Assembly (NCBI GenBank): GCA_041177965.1
Contig: JBEGWF010000043.1
Location: forward strand, 1-64,000
DNA length: 64,000 nt
From: SXXZ01 sp041177965
GTDB lineage: Bacteria; Verrucomicrobiota; Verrucomicrobiia; Limisphaerales; UBA9464
Direction of reading: 5' to 3'
The notes below the pieces were generated by a model, which did no database searches, was not told the origin of the DNA, and worked only from the letters and a program-made list of their open reading frames with translations. This document shows, piece by piece, positions 51,471 to 61,066 of this stretch (position 1 is its first letter; every line of letters begins with the position of its first letter). The position numbers and the translations under genes are program-made.

Positions 51471-54400
51471 TCAACCGGACGACTCCGCACGGGGGCGCGT
51501 CTCCCGCTCGAACCAACCGTAGAGCACCGGCAGGACGATCAGGGTCAGCAGGGTGGAACTGAGGATGCCCCCGATGACCACCGTGGCCAGCGGTCGCTGG
51601 ACCTCGGCACCGGCACCGGTGGCCACGGCCGTCGGCACGAAGCCGAGGGAGGCGACCATCGCCGTCATCAGCACCGGACGCAGGCGGCTCACGGCACCGG
51701 TCGTCACCGCCTCCGCCACGCCGGAGCCCTCCTCTCGGAGTCGATTGAAGCGACTCACCATGACCATGCCGTTGAGCACGGCGACGCCGCTCAGCGCGAT
51801 GAAGCCGATCGCCGCGGTGATGCTGAAGGGCATGCCCCGCAGCCACAGCGCCAGCACCCCGCCGGTCACCGCCAGAGGGATGCCCGAATAGATGAGGAGC
51901 GCCTGGCGGAGGCTGCCGAAGGCCATGAAGACGATCGCGAAGATCAGCAGGAGCGTGACGGGCACCACGATCATCAGGCGCGCCCGGGCTTCCTGGAGCC
52001 GCTTGAACTGCCCCCCGAACTCGACGACGTAGCCGTCCGGCAGCGGGATCTTCTCTTGGAGGATCGTCCGGGCCCGGCCAACCCATCCCTCGATGTCGGA
52101 GGTGTTCAGGTTGACCATCAGGGCCACCCGCCGACGGCCGCTCTCGTGGCGGATGGGCTGGACCGCCTCGACCGTGGTGAGATCGGCCAGCTGGCCCAGC
52201 GGCACCAGCCCCGCTTCCCCCACCCGGACCGGAAGGGCCCGGATCCGTCCCTCGTCGTTGCGCATGTCTCCCCGCAGCCTCACCACGATCTCATGGGTGT
52301 GGGTGCCGTGAGGGAACTGCCCGACCTCCTGGCCCGCCAGCGCCACCGAGACCGCCTCGTTCAGGGAGGCGGTCGGCAGGTTGCGGGTGAGCAGGGCCTC
52401 CCGGCGCGGCACCAGGGTCACCATCGAGCTGCGGCCCGCGGTCTCGTGCTCGATCTCGTCGTGACCCGGCAGGGGCTCCAGGAGTTCCTTGATCCTGGCG
52501 GCGATGGCGTCGAGCTGGTCGAAATCGTTGCCGAACACCTTGATGGACAGATCGGCGCGGACACCCTCCAGCATCTCGTTGAAGCGCATCGCGATGGGCT
52601 GCGAGGTGATGGCCGTGGTGTTGGTGAAGGTCGTCTCGATCTCCCGCCGGATGAGGTCCTCCAACTGATCCTTGGTGGCCGGGTGTCCGTCGATCCTGCG
52701 CCAGGTCTCCCGCGGGGCATAGGTCAGATAGAAGTCGGCCTCGTTCGGCGCCATCGGGTCGGTGGCGACCTCGGCGGTGCCGATCCGGGAGAAGACATGG
52801 GTGACCTCCGGAAAGCGGTCGCGGATGTGGCGGTCGGTCCGCAGTTGGTCCCGGACCGAATCGTCGATGTCCTGGCCCACGGGTCGGAACAGGGCGAAGG
52901 TGGTCGATCCCTCGTCGAGGGTGGGCACGAATTCCGCCCCGAGCCCCAGGAACAGGACCACCGAACCGGTGAAGAGGAGGACCGCACCGGCGGCGACCCA
53001 TCCCCGGGCGGCGATCCCCACGGCGAGGACCCGCGAGTAGGCCCGCTGGAGCCGGCGCATCAGGGCGTTCTCGGTCTCGCTCACCGATCCCCCCAGGAAG
53101 AACGACGCGAGGACCGGCATCAGGGTCATGGCCAGGGCAAGGGCGCCCCCGAGGGCGAGCATCACCGTCAGCGCCATCGGCCGGAACATCTTCCCCTCGA
53201 CCCCGGTGAGCGACAGGATCGGCAGGTACACGAGGGTGATGATCAGCACCCCGAAGAAGACCGGCGAGCCGACCTCCTTGGCCGCCGCGAGCACCGTGCG
53301 ATGACGCTCCTCGACCGTGAGCACCCGACCCAGCTGATGTTGCCGGTGGGCCAATTGGCGGACGACGTTCTCCACGATCACCACCGCCCCGTCGATGATG
53401 AGTCCGAAGTCCACGGCCCCGAGGCTCATCAGGTTGCCGGAGATCCCCAGGCGGGACATCCCGATCATCGCGCAAAGGAACGACAGCGGTATGGCGCAGG
53501 CCACGATCAGGGCCGCACGGAAATTGCCCAACAGGAGCAGGAGCACCACGACCACCAGCACCGCGCCCTCCGAGAGGTTGCGCTTCACGGTGCCGACGGT
53601 GCGGTCCACCAGGCCGGACCGGTCGTAGACCACCCGGACCTCGATGCCGCGAGGCAGGCGGGACTGCAGTTCGGCGATCCGCTCGCCGACACGGTGGGCG
53701 ACGATGCGGCTGTTCTCGCCCATGAGCATCATCACCGTGCCCAGCACGGTCTCTTCGCCATTCTCGGTGGCGGCACCGGTGCGGGGCGCGGCATCGATGC
53801 GGACCTCGGCCAGGTCCCGGACCCGGAGGGGCTGGACCGCCGCGGCGTACTTGACCGGCAGATCGGCGATCTCGTCCAGCGAGGTGGGCTTGGTGGCGGC
53901 CCGGAACACCCATTGCCGGCCGCCGCGATGGAGAACGCCGCCCCCGGTGTTCTCGGTGTTGCGTCGGACGGTCTCGGCCAGCTCGGCGAAGGTCAGGTTG
54001 GCCTCGCGCAGCTTCTCCGGATCGGGCTGGATGACGATCTGCCGGCTGAAGCCGCCGATGGTGTTGATCTCGGCCACCCCCGGCGTGGATCGCAGGAATG
54101 GCTTGGCGATGTATTCCTGGGTCTCCTCGAGCTCCAGAAGCCGCTGGAACGCGTCGGCTGGACGGTTCGTGGCGTCGGGCCTCCAGGCCAGCGTGTAGTA
54201 GAAGATCTCGCCCAGGCCGGTGGAGATCGGAGCCAGCGCCGGCTCGGCCCCGGCCGGCAGGCGGTCACGGACCGCCTGGATCCGCTCGGTGACCAACTGG
54301 CGGCACCGGTACACGTCCACCCCGTCGTCGAACTGGAGGGTGACCTGCGACAGGCCGTACTTGGTCAGGGAACGCAGTTCGTGGAGCTGGGGCATGCCGG

Positions 54401-54620
54401 CCAGCTCCTGCTCGAGGATGCGGGTCACCAGGACCTCGGCCTCCTCGGGAGCAAGGGCCGGCACCCGGGTGTTGATCTGGACCTGCGGCTGGGTGATGTC
54501 CGGCACCGCATCGATGGGCAGCTCGCGGGCCGACCAGAGGCCCGCCGCCAGCAGCGCCGCCGTGGCCAGCAGGACGACGACCCGCTGTCGCAGGGAGGAT
54601 TCGAGGAGGCGCTCGATCAT
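51471..54620 (-). CDS. Heavy-metal efflux RND transporter (CzcA/CusA type)
   Basis: A 1049-residue inner-membrane proton-driven pump of the HME-RND group, exporting metal cations across the envelope. Twelve membrane segments in the RND layout, two large periplasmic loops, and the proton-relay motif DFGLIIDGAVVIVEN with both Asp and the Glu. N-terminal MIERLLESSLRQRVVVLLAT and DITQPQVQINTRVPALAPEE are typical of CzcA/CusA; the CusA-type methionine trio was not evident by eye, so metal choice is open. The start overlaps the TolC stop as ATGA. No gene for a periplasmic adaptor lies beside it. hpf follows 103 bases downstream. Confidence 0.94.
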   Translation of the reverse strand: MIERLLESSLRQRVVVLLATAALLAAGLWSARELPIDAVPDITQPQVQINTRVPALAPEEAEVLVTRILEQELAGMPQLHELRSLTKYGLSQVTLQFDDGVDVYRCRQLVTERIQAVRDRLPAGAEPALAPISTGLGEIFYYTLAWRPDATNRPADAFQRLLELEETQEYIAKPFLRSTPGVAEINTIGGFSRQIVIQPDPEKLREANLTFAELAETVRRNTENTGGGVLHRGGRQWVFRAATKPTSLDEIADLPVKYAAAVQPLRVRDLAEVRIDAAPRTGAATENGEETVLGTVMMLMGENSRIVAHRVGERIAELQSRLPRGIEVRVVYDRSGLVDRTVGTVKRNLSEGAVLVVVVLLLLLGNFRAALIVACAIPLSFLCAMIGMSRLGISGNLMSLGAVDFGLIIDGAVVIVENVVRQLAHRQHQLGRVLTVEERHRTVLAAAKEVGSPVFFGVLIITLVYLPILSLTGVEGKMFRPMALTVMLALGGALALAMTLMPVLASFFLGGSVSETENALMRRLQRAYSRVLAVGIAARGWVAAGAVLLFTGSVVLFLGLGAEFVPTLDEGSTTFALFRPVGQDIDDSVRDQLRTDRHIRDRFPEVTHVFSRIGTAEVATDPMAPNEADFYLTYAPRETWRRIDGHPATKDQLEDLIRREIETTFTNTTAITSQPIAMRFNEMLEGVRADLSIKVFGNDFDQLDAIAARIKELLEPLPGHDEIEHETAGRSSMVTLVPRREALLTRNLPTASLNEAVSVALAGQEVGQFPHGTHTHEIVVRLRGDMRNDEGRIRALPVRVGEAGLVPLGQLADLTTVEAVQPIRHESGRRRVALMVNLNTSDIEGWVGRARTILQEKIPLPDGYVVEFGGQFKRLQEARARLMIVVPVTLLLIFAIVFMAFGSLRQALLIYSGIPLAVTGGVLALWLRGMPFSITAAIGFIALSGVAVLNGMVMVSRFNRLREEGSGVAEAVTTGAVSRLRPVLMTAMVASLGFVPTAVATGAGAEVQRPLATVVIGGILSSTLLTLIVLPVLYGWFERETRPRAESSG

Positions 54621-55927
54621 GGCCGGGCGGGTTGCGGGTTGGAGGCCGGGACGGAAGAGGCCGAACGGGCCAGGGCCAGGCCGGTGGCCTGCTCCAGTTC
54701 GAGCAGCGCGCCCAGGGCCTCGCGACGGGTGTCGAGATGGGCCTCGACCGCGTCGAGGTACTGCTTCTGGAGTTCGATGTAGGTCGTTGCGGGCACGGCC
54801 CCGAGCCGATAATGCCGATCGGCCAGCTCGGCCGCGGACTCGAATTGGGCCACCACGTCGGAGCGCCAGCGGGCCAACTCGGCGATGCGGGAATCGTAGC
54901 CGTGGGCGGCGGTCACCACACGGCGTTCCACCTCGCGACGGGCGGATGCCAGGAGCGCCGAGGCCTGTTGTTGGCGGGCCTCGGCGGCGGCGATGTTGGC
55001 CGCGCGCGGGCGCCACAGCGGGAGCGGGAAGGCCACGCCCACGCCGACGATGCGGTCGAAGGTGCTGCCGTCCTGACCCATGGTCATCGGGCCGATCTCG
55101 AAGGCAGGCCAGCGCTCGTTTCGGGCCAGGTCGACCCGGAACCCCTGCTGGACCAGTTCGGCGGCCCGGGTCCGCAGCTCGAAATTGTTGGTGTTGGCCG
55201 CGGCCATCAACCGATCCAGGGGCGGACGTTCCGGCAGTTCGGGCGGGAGCGCCTTCACCCGCAGCGGGGCGTCCAGGGCCGAGCCCCGGAGCAGGTTCAG
55301 CCGCACCCGCTCGGCCTCGACGGCCAGGGTGGATTCCGAGGCCCGCCGCCGCAGTGTCAGTTCGGTGGCCTCGAGGATGCGCACCTCCAATTGCGGGGCG
55401 ATACCGGCGGGATCGCGCTGGACGAGCACCTCACGCAGGGCACGGAAACGATCGGCGACGGCCTGGGCCACCCGGGCCTTCTCCTCGGCACCGGCCAATC
55501 CGAAGGCGTTCTCGCGGACCTTGCCCGACAATTCGCGGCGGAAGGCCTCGAGGCCGAGCGTGGCCAGGGCGACATCCTGGTTGGCGATGGCCTTCCGGAG
55601 TCCCAGGCGACCGGGCCATTCGAAGCTCTGTCTCACCGAGGCGGCCCACATGGCGCCTTCGCCGGCCATGGAATTGTCCAGGTTCCTGCTGCGGATCTGG
55701 CCGGCCTGAAGCTCGGCCTTGGGGAGGTCCATCCGACCCGCCACACGACCGGCGGCCTGAGCCCCCTCCAACTGGGACCGGTAGAATCCGAGTTCGGCAT
55801 TGTGGCCGAGCGCCTCGGCGACCAACGCCTCCGGGGTGAGTTCCACCGCACTCTCCGCGGCGGACAGGGCCAGGGAGGCGGTGATCCCGGCCAGGGAACG
55901 GAACAGACGAACAATGGATGGGTTCAT
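54617..55927 (-). CDS. TolC-family outer-membrane channel (CzcC/CusC-like)
   Basis: A 436-residue outer-membrane factor. A signal peptide (MNPSIVRLFRSLAGITASLA, to about residue 24) precedes two TolC-type repeats rich in coiled coils: ELTPEALVAEALGHNAELGF and ELRTRAAELVQQGFRVDLAR begin the two halves, and FPLPLWRPRAANIAAAEAR is the familiar inner repeat start in CzcC-like proteins. It supplies the exit duct for the RND pump encoded next (4-base overlap). ATG 55927 chosen; ATG 55948 would extend the n-region by seven residues. Confidence 0.9.
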   Translation of the reverse strand: MNPSIVRLFRSLAGITASLALSAAESAVELTPEALVAEALGHNAELGFYRSQLEGAQAAGRVAGRMDLPKAELQAGQIRSRNLDNSMAGEGAMWAASVRQSFEWPGRLGLRKAIANQDVALATLGLEAFRRELSGKVRENAFGLAGAEEKARVAQAVADRFRALREVLVQRDPAGIAPQLEVRILEATELTLRRRASESTLAVEAERVRLNLLRGSALDAPLRVKALPPELPERPPLDRLMAAANTNNFELRTRAAELVQQGFRVDLARNERWPAFEIGPMTMGQDGSTFDRIVGVGVAFPLPLWRPRAANIAAAEARQQQASALLASARREVERRVVTAAHGYDSRIAELARWRSDVVAQFESAAELADRHYRLGAVPATTYIELQKQYLDAVEAHLDTRREALGALLELEQATGLALARSASSVPASNPQPARP

Positions 55928-56077
55928 GGGAATCGGGGACAAGGGCATCGCCGAGCAGAGTAAGGGACACGAGGCTCGATTCGGCGGATCGAGGCCGACT
56001 CGGACGGGGATTCCAAACAAGGACTGGAGACGCCAGACGGTGGGAACCACGTTCGCGGGGACTACCGACGCAACGGC

Positions 56078-56587
56078 TCAGCAGCGGAGCACGTGGGTGC
56101 GACTGACGCGAAGGGACGGAGGCAGGGCTGCCGGGACGCCGTGCGGTGTCGGACGACACGGGGATGCACCCGGGGCGACGGCCGACTTCGGGATCCACGG
56201 GAGCCCGAGGCCGACGGTGTTCCGCGGAATCGAATCCCGGAGGGACGGCCCGACAGGACGGGAGACGAGCCCCGGATCCCGATCGAGATCGATCACATGA
56301 TCGTCCCCAGCGGTGAGGGAGTCGGAGGCCATGGAGGTCAGCAGGGTGGCCAACCACTCGTGGGAGTGTGCCGGGTGGGCGCGACCCGAACGGTCATGAC
56401 CCAGAATGACGAAGAAGCCCTGACGGCGGGATTCGATGCGGACCGAATGTTCCCCATCGACCACGGCCAAGGCAGCGGTGCACAGGGTCATCAGCCAACC
56501 CATTCCCCCGAGGTAGGAGACCAACCCCCACACGGCCAGACTGCGGAACCACCATCCGGGGAATCCGTTTCTGGAGGCGGCCGACAT
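56078..56587 (-). CDS. Hypothetical membrane-anchored protein upstream of the efflux genes
   Basis: A 169-residue protein, family not recognised. After MSAASRNGFPGWWFRSLA comes a hydrophobic segment (VWGLVSYLGGMGWLMTLCTA) that could be a signal anchor. The next part reads SVRIESRRQGFFVILGHDRS, AHPAHSHEWLATLLTSMA, and DDHVIDLDRD, with several His and Asp residues that might bind metal. The C-terminal third is Pro/Arg-rich. The region from 56078 to about 56290 is the weakest. Same strand as the TolC-RND pair and 150 bases before it; a role in metal handling is a guess from position. Confidence 0.5.
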   Translation of the reverse strand: MSAASRNGFPGWWFRSLAVWGLVSYLGGMGWLMTLCTAALAVVDGEHSVRIESRRQGFFVILGHDRSGRAHPAHSHEWLATLLTSMASDSLTAGDDHVIDLDRDPGLVSRPVGPSLRDSIPRNTVGLGLPWIPKSAVAPGASPCRPTPHGVPAALPPSLRVSRTHVLRC

Positions 56588-56751
56588 GATGCCGACAGAG
56601 TCTTCCGGGGCACACCGACCCGCAACCCCTCTTTTGCCCTCCGTCGCGACTCTTTGAGAATATCCCCTGTTGGCGTGGCCACCGGGCATCCCGCTCTTGC
56701 ATCGCGGGCATTTCTGCCTCTGAGTTCGCCCTCTCGAGCCTCGATCTCCGA

Positions 56752-57738
56752 ATGCCTCCCACGCTGAATGTCTCCGTCGGACACTGGATGGGCTTCGCCG
56801 CCTTCGTCCTGGGCGCCCTGGCGCTGGACCTCGGGCTCTTCCATCGGGAGAGCCGCGAGGTGCGGGTGCGGGAGGCACTGTTCTGGACCCTGACCTGGGC
56901 GGTCTGCGCACTGCTTTTCGCCACCGCCGTGGCACCCCGGACCATCCCCGGATGGGATGCCTCCACCTCGGCGCTGTTCCTCACCGGTTACCTCGTGGAG
57001 CTGTGCCTCTCGATGGACAACGTCTTCGTCATCGCGATGATCTTCTCCTTCTTCGCGGTGCCCCGGCCCTGGCAGCACCGGGTGCTCTTCTGGGGGATCC
57101 TCGGGGCGCTGGTCCTCCGGGGAACGATGATCTGGCTGGGAGCGGAGCTGATCCAGCGGGTGCACTGGATGATGTACGTCTTCGGGGCTTTCCTGCTGGC
57201 CACCGGCCTGAAGATGCTGCGCGCCCACGAGGAGGAACCCCCGCCCGACCTGTCCAGGAACCCGGTGGTGCGATGGGTGCGCCACTGCATGCCCGTCAGC
57301 GCCTCATTCGACGGCGAGCGTTTCACCACCCGACGGGAGGGGCGCTGGATGCTCACGCCGCTGGCCGTGGTCCTCTTCGTGGTGGAGACGACCGACGTGG
57401 TCTTCGCCGTCGACTCGATCCCCGCCATCTTCGGCATCACCCGCGAACCCTTCCTCGTCTTCACCTCCAACATCTTCGCCATCCTGGGTCTCCGGTCGCT
57501 GTACTTCGTTCTCGCCAGCGCCATGGGGCAGTTCCGGCACCTGAAGAAGGGCCTGGCCCTGGTCCTGGTCTTCATCGGTGTCAAGATGCTGGCCGAGGAA
57601 CCCCTGCTGCGATGGCTGGGAGACCGGTTGAAGTACGTCTCCCTCGTGGTGGTGGTCGGGCTGATCGCGCTGTCGATCCTGGCCTCGGTGATCTCCAATC
57701 ATCGCGATCGCGATGGCGGGGAGGGTTCGGCCTCTTGA
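56752..57738 (+). CDS. TerC/Alx-family membrane protein
   Basis: A 328-residue integral membrane protein of the TerC family. About nine hydrophobic segments; the conserved LVELCLSMDNVFVIAMIFSF near residue 83-102 and VVETTDVVFAVDSIPAIFGI near 222-241 are the acidic family signatures thought to bind cations. Members such as Alx export manganese or act during protein-translocation-linked metal supply. No yybP-ykoY (manganese) riboswitch was found upstream. ATG 56752 is certain. recJ begins inside its last codons. Confidence 0.92.
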   Translation: MPPTLNVSVGHWMGFAAFVLGALALDLGLFHRESREVRVREALFWTLTWAVCALLFATAVAPRTIPGWDASTSALFLTGYLVELCLSMDNVFVIAMIFSFFAVPRPWQHRVLFWGILGALVLRGTMIWLGAELIQRVHWMMYVFGAFLLATGLKMLRAHEEEPPPDLSRNPVVRWVRHCMPVSASFDGERFTTRREGRWMLTPLAVVLFVVETTDVVFAVDSIPAIFGITREPFLVFTSNIFAILGLRSLYFVLASAMGQFRHLKKGLALVLVFIGVKMLAEEPLLRWLGDRLKYVSLVVVVGLIALSILASVISNHRDRDGGEGSAS

Positions 57739-59447
57739 ACTCCCGCTGGCTCATGGCGACCCCTCCTCCGGGGGCCGCCGACACCCTGCGTCGCGAGCGG
57801 GGGCTCTCGGAACTGGTGGCCACCTGCCTGGTGAATCGCGGGATCCGGACCCCGGAGGCCGCCGATGCGTTCCTCGATCCCCGGCTGAAGTCCTTGTCGG
57901 ACCCCATGATCCTCCCGGATGTCCGGCCCGCCCTCCGCCGATTGTTCGAGGCCCGGGAACGGAACGAGCCCGTGGTCATCTTCGGCGATTACGATGTCGA
58001 TGGCGTCACCTCGACCGCCATCCTCACCGAGGTGCTCACCTCGCTCGGGTGGCGCTGTGCGCAGTATCTGCCGCACCGCCGCGACGAGGGCTACGGGCTG
58101 AGCCGGGCCGCCGTGGAGAACTGCCTGGCCCGCCATCCCACGACCCTGCTGCTGGCCGTGGACTGCGGTTCGACCGCCGTGGAACCGATCGCCTGGCTCA
58201 ACAGCCGCGGCGTCGATGTCGTGGTCCTCGATCATCACCAGCTGAGCGATCCGTTGCCACCGGCCCTGGCCCTGGTGAACCCGCTGCGTTCCCCGGAGGC
58301 GGCGATCGACCCGTTCTGCTCGGCCGGTCTGGCCTTCAAACTGGCACACGCGCTGGTCAAACACGGGCGCGAGGCGGGCCTCGCCGGCTTCGACACGTTC
58401 AACCTCAAACCGCTGCTCGACCTGGTGGCGCTGGGCACGGTGGCCGACCTCGTTCCGTTGACCGGTGAGAACCGCATCCTGGTGCATGCGGGCTTGGAAC
58501 GCCTCGACGGCACCTCGAGGGTCGGGTTGCAGGCGCTCAAGCGGGTGGCCCGCACCCGCAGCCCCATGGGGGTCTACGAGGTGGGGTTCCAACTCGGTCC
58601 CCGCCTGAATGCCGCCGGCCGTCTGGAGACCGCCGAGGATGCCCTGCGCCTGCTGCTCTGCGACCGGGAGGCCGAGGCCCACACCCTGGCCGAGGTGCTC
58701 GACCAGCAGAACCGCGAGCGCCAGGAGGTCGAGAAGCGCATCGCCCAGGAGGCCGGGGACCGGGTCCGAAGCCGCTTCGATCCGGAGCGGGACCGGGTCA
58801 TCGTGGAGGGGGATGCCTCGTGGCACATCGGCGTGGTGGGCATCGTCGCCTCCCGCGTGCTGCGCGAATTCCACCGTCCGACCCTCATCCTCGGAGGCGA
58901 CGGCACGGTCTGGCGCGGGTCCGGCCGGAGCGTGTCCGGCTTCGATCTGGCGGGGGCCCTGCGCGACTGCTCCGATCTGCTGGAGAAGCACGGGGGCCAC
59001 GCCATGGCGGCGGGTCTCTCGATCGACCCGGCTCGGTTGGAGGCATTCCGGCGGCGGATCAACGACCTGGCCCGGGAGCGCCTGCTCCCCGAACACCTCC
59101 AGCCCGAGGTCCGCATCGATGCGTCGGTCCCCCTGCAATCCCTGAGCCTGCCGGTGGTGGCCGATCTGCGGCGCCTGGAGCCCTTCGGGATGGGCAACCC
59201 GGTGGTGCATCTGGCGGTGCATGGCCTGACGCACGCGCGCACCCCCCAGCGGCTGAAGGACCAGCACTGGAAATTCTGGGTCACCGATGGCGGCCCGGCG
59301 GTGGAGACCGTGTGGTGGGGCGCCGGACAACGCCCGGTTCCCGAGGGTCGCTTCGACCTGGCGGTGATCCCCGAGGCCGGTGAGTACGCGGGTCGCCGTT
59401 TCCTCCAGCTTCGCCTCATCGACTGGAAACCCTCACCGGCGGCCTGA
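57735..59447 (+). CDS. recJ: Single-stranded-DNA-specific exonuclease RecJ
   Basis: 5'-3' single-strand DNA exonuclease of recombination and mismatch repair. 570 residues. The DHH motifs are all present: IFGDYDVDGVTS, AVDCGSTA, VVLDHHQLSDPLP and LGTVADLVPL. LNAAGRLETAEDAL, WHIGVVGIVASRVLRE and GHAMAAGLSI (DHHA1) follow, then an OB-like C-terminal part. The TTG at 57735 overlaps the terC-type stop as TTGA and gives NSRW, whose Trp aligns with a conserved N-terminal Trp of the family; the ATG at 57753 is the alternative. Confidence 0.95.
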   Translation: MNSRWLMATPPPGAADTLRRERGLSELVATCLVNRGIRTPEAADAFLDPRLKSLSDPMILPDVRPALRRLFEARERNEPVVIFGDYDVDGVTSTAILTEVLTSLGWRCAQYLPHRRDEGYGLSRAAVENCLARHPTTLLLAVDCGSTAVEPIAWLNSRGVDVVVLDHHQLSDPLPPALALVNPLRSPEAAIDPFCSAGLAFKLAHALVKHGREAGLAGFDTFNLKPLLDLVALGTVADLVPLTGENRILVHAGLERLDGTSRVGLQALKRVARTRSPMGVYEVGFQLGPRLNAAGRLETAEDALRLLLCDREAEAHTLAEVLDQQNRERQEVEKRIAQEAGDRVRSRFDPERDRVIVEGDASWHIGVVGIVASRVLREFHRPTLILGGDGTVWRGSGRSVSGFDLAGALRDCSDLLEKHGGHAMAAGLSIDPARLEAFRRRINDLARERLLPEHLQPEVRIDASVPLQSLSLPVVADLRRLEPFGMGNPVVHLAVHGLTHARTPQRLKDQHWKFWVTDGGPAVETVWWGAGQRPVPEGRFDLAVIPEAGEYAGRRFLQLRLIDWKPSPAA

Positions 59448-59547
59448 GGTCCCGGATCCAAGGGCTATGACCAGTCCCGGACCGAGCCCGCCATTGCCCA
59501 CCGACCCCGCTGCATTACCCTGACCCGGCTCCAGTGCTTCGAAACCC

Positions 59548-61017
59548 ATGAGTGCGCCGATCGATCACGCCCCGCAACGCTCGTTCGCGGCCGACTACCG
59601 GACCCACCGCAACCTGCCCGCCCTCGCCGGCCTCTGCACGTTCGCCGAGGCCGAGCGCCCGGGATTGTCCGTCGAGGAGAGCGTGCGGCGTCTCAAGCGG
59701 CACCATTACGCGCTGCGTCGGATCCACGGGATCCTGATCGCGCGGATCACGGCCGAACCGGTCTACGAACTCAAGATGGCCTGGAGCCATCAGGCATGGC
59801 TGTGCGCCGAACAGGTCGGTGCGCTCCGGGCGCGGGTCGGCGAGATGCGTGAACCCCCGCTGGGACTCGACAAGGTCCCGCACGAGGGGCTGGCCCTGAT
59901 CTTCGACGAACTCCAGGCGGCCCCCCGGGAGGTGCTGTTGCTGGGACTGTACGAGGTCGTGGTGCCCGCCCTGCTGCGTTCGATGGAGGACCATGCCGCC
60001 GACACCCATCCGCTGGCCGACCAACCCACGGTGCGCCTGTTGCGCATCGCCCGGATGGACCTCGACGCGCTCCACCAATACGGGCGCAAGGCGATCTCCA
60101 GCCTGGTCGCGGGCGAGGAGCGCTCGGCGGCACAGCCCGCCCTCGCCCTGTTGGGGCGGGCCCTGGCGGCGGCCGGCGGGATGGACGGCACCCGGACCTC
60201 CGGAGAGATCCCGGATCTCCCGGACCGACTGCATTCCGCGCAGCCCTGGCGGTATGATCCACGACCCCGGCGCGACGAGCGTTTCCCCGATCCCTACAAC
60301 ATGGGGGTCAATGCGGAGGTGTTCCTTTACGATCCCCGGCAACCGGCCGAGGCCAAGGTGCTGATGATGTACTACAAGCGCCTCCGGGAGATCGACGTTC
60401 CCGAGATGATGGCCAGCATCATCACCGAGACCCCCGACAAGCCCTGGGGCTACTACCGCGACATGAGCCGTCAACTCTGGGACGAGGCGCGTCATGCGAT
60501 GATGGGAGAGGTGGGTTTCGCCAGCGCCGGCATCGATTGGCCCACGAAGGTGGCGGTCAACTTCACCTGGTCCCTCGGCCTGAACACCCAACTGACGCCC
60601 AAGGAACGCCATGCGGTGCTGTATTTCATCGAACAGGGGCTCATGCCCAGGACGGGGAAGCGGCACGAGTGGGAGACCGCCATCGCGGCCGAGAACCCCC
60701 TGGCGGCCACCTTCCAGGATTTCGACTGGGCCGACGAGGTGCTCCACGCCCGTGTGGGGAGGGATTGGTACGTCTCGGACATGCCCTCGCCGCACGAGGC
60801 CGTGGCCTACGGAGACGCCTGCTGGAGCAAGGTCCTGATGAACTGGGAACACTGGCGCTCCGAGGGGCTCACGCGGCACGCCCACTGGTGGCACGGCGCC
60901 TACACCCAGTACTGCGAGCGGCACGGCAAGACCCCCGACCCGGTCGCCGCCCAATTCGCCGTGAGCTACGAATCGATCCGGGCCGACCTCAGGGATCTGG
61001 CCCAGGCCTCGGGTTGA
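59548..61017 (+). CDS. Ferritin-like diiron protein of unknown function
   Basis: A 489-residue soluble helical protein with signs of a ferritin-like four-helix diiron site. WDEARHAMMGEVGF provides an ExxH-type pair near residue 312, LYEVVVPALLRSMEDHAADT contains a candidate partner Glu near 136, and DEVLHARVGRDWYV is a further Glu-x-x-His near 395. Preceding MMYYKRLREIDVPEMMASII and PWGYYRDMSRQLW fit helix packing next to the site. Several Trp/His-rich stretches occur at the end (WEHWRSEG; HAHWWHGAYTQY). I do not recognise a named family; a diiron oxidase or oxygenase is plausible. It follows recJ by 100 bases. Confidence 0.7.
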   Translation: MSAPIDHAPQRSFAADYRTHRNLPALAGLCTFAEAERPGLSVEESVRRLKRHHYALRRIHGILIARITAEPVYELKMAWSHQAWLCAEQVGALRARVGEMREPPLGLDKVPHEGLALIFDELQAAPREVLLLGLYEVVVPALLRSMEDHAADTHPLADQPTVRLLRIARMDLDALHQYGRKAISSLVAGEERSAAQPALALLGRALAAAGGMDGTRTSGEIPDLPDRLHSAQPWRYDPRPRRDERFPDPYNMGVNAEVFLYDPRQPAEAKVLMMYYKRLREIDVPEMMASIITETPDKPWGYYRDMSRQLWDEARHAMMGEVGFASAGIDWPTKVAVNFTWSLGLNTQLTPKERHAVLYFIEQGLMPRTGKRHEWETAIAAENPLAATFQDFDWADEVLHARVGRDWYVSDMPSPHEAVAYGDACWSKVLMNWEHWRSEGLTRHAHWWHGAYTQYCERHGKTPDPVAAQFAVSYESIRADLRDLAQASG

Positions 61018-61066
61018 CGTTCCTCGGTCGGGAATCAGGACCGATCACGGACCGATCGACCACCGA

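Noticed and set aside
51174..54782. 1202-codon plus-strand open frame opposite the RND pump
   Set aside because: Antisense to a complete RND transporter, composition Arg/His/Gln/Asp-rich and no recognisable motif.
56588..56751. Manganese (yybP-ykoY) riboswitch before the TerC-family gene
   Set aside because: Searched by eye for the conserved GGGGAGUA and paired core; only a loose CCCGC/GCGGG pairing was found.
56093..56767. 224-codon plus-strand frame opposite the anchored protein
   Set aside because: Runs into the TerC-family start in another frame and is Gly/Arg/Asp-rich; the minus-strand frame has a membrane segment and is more plausible.
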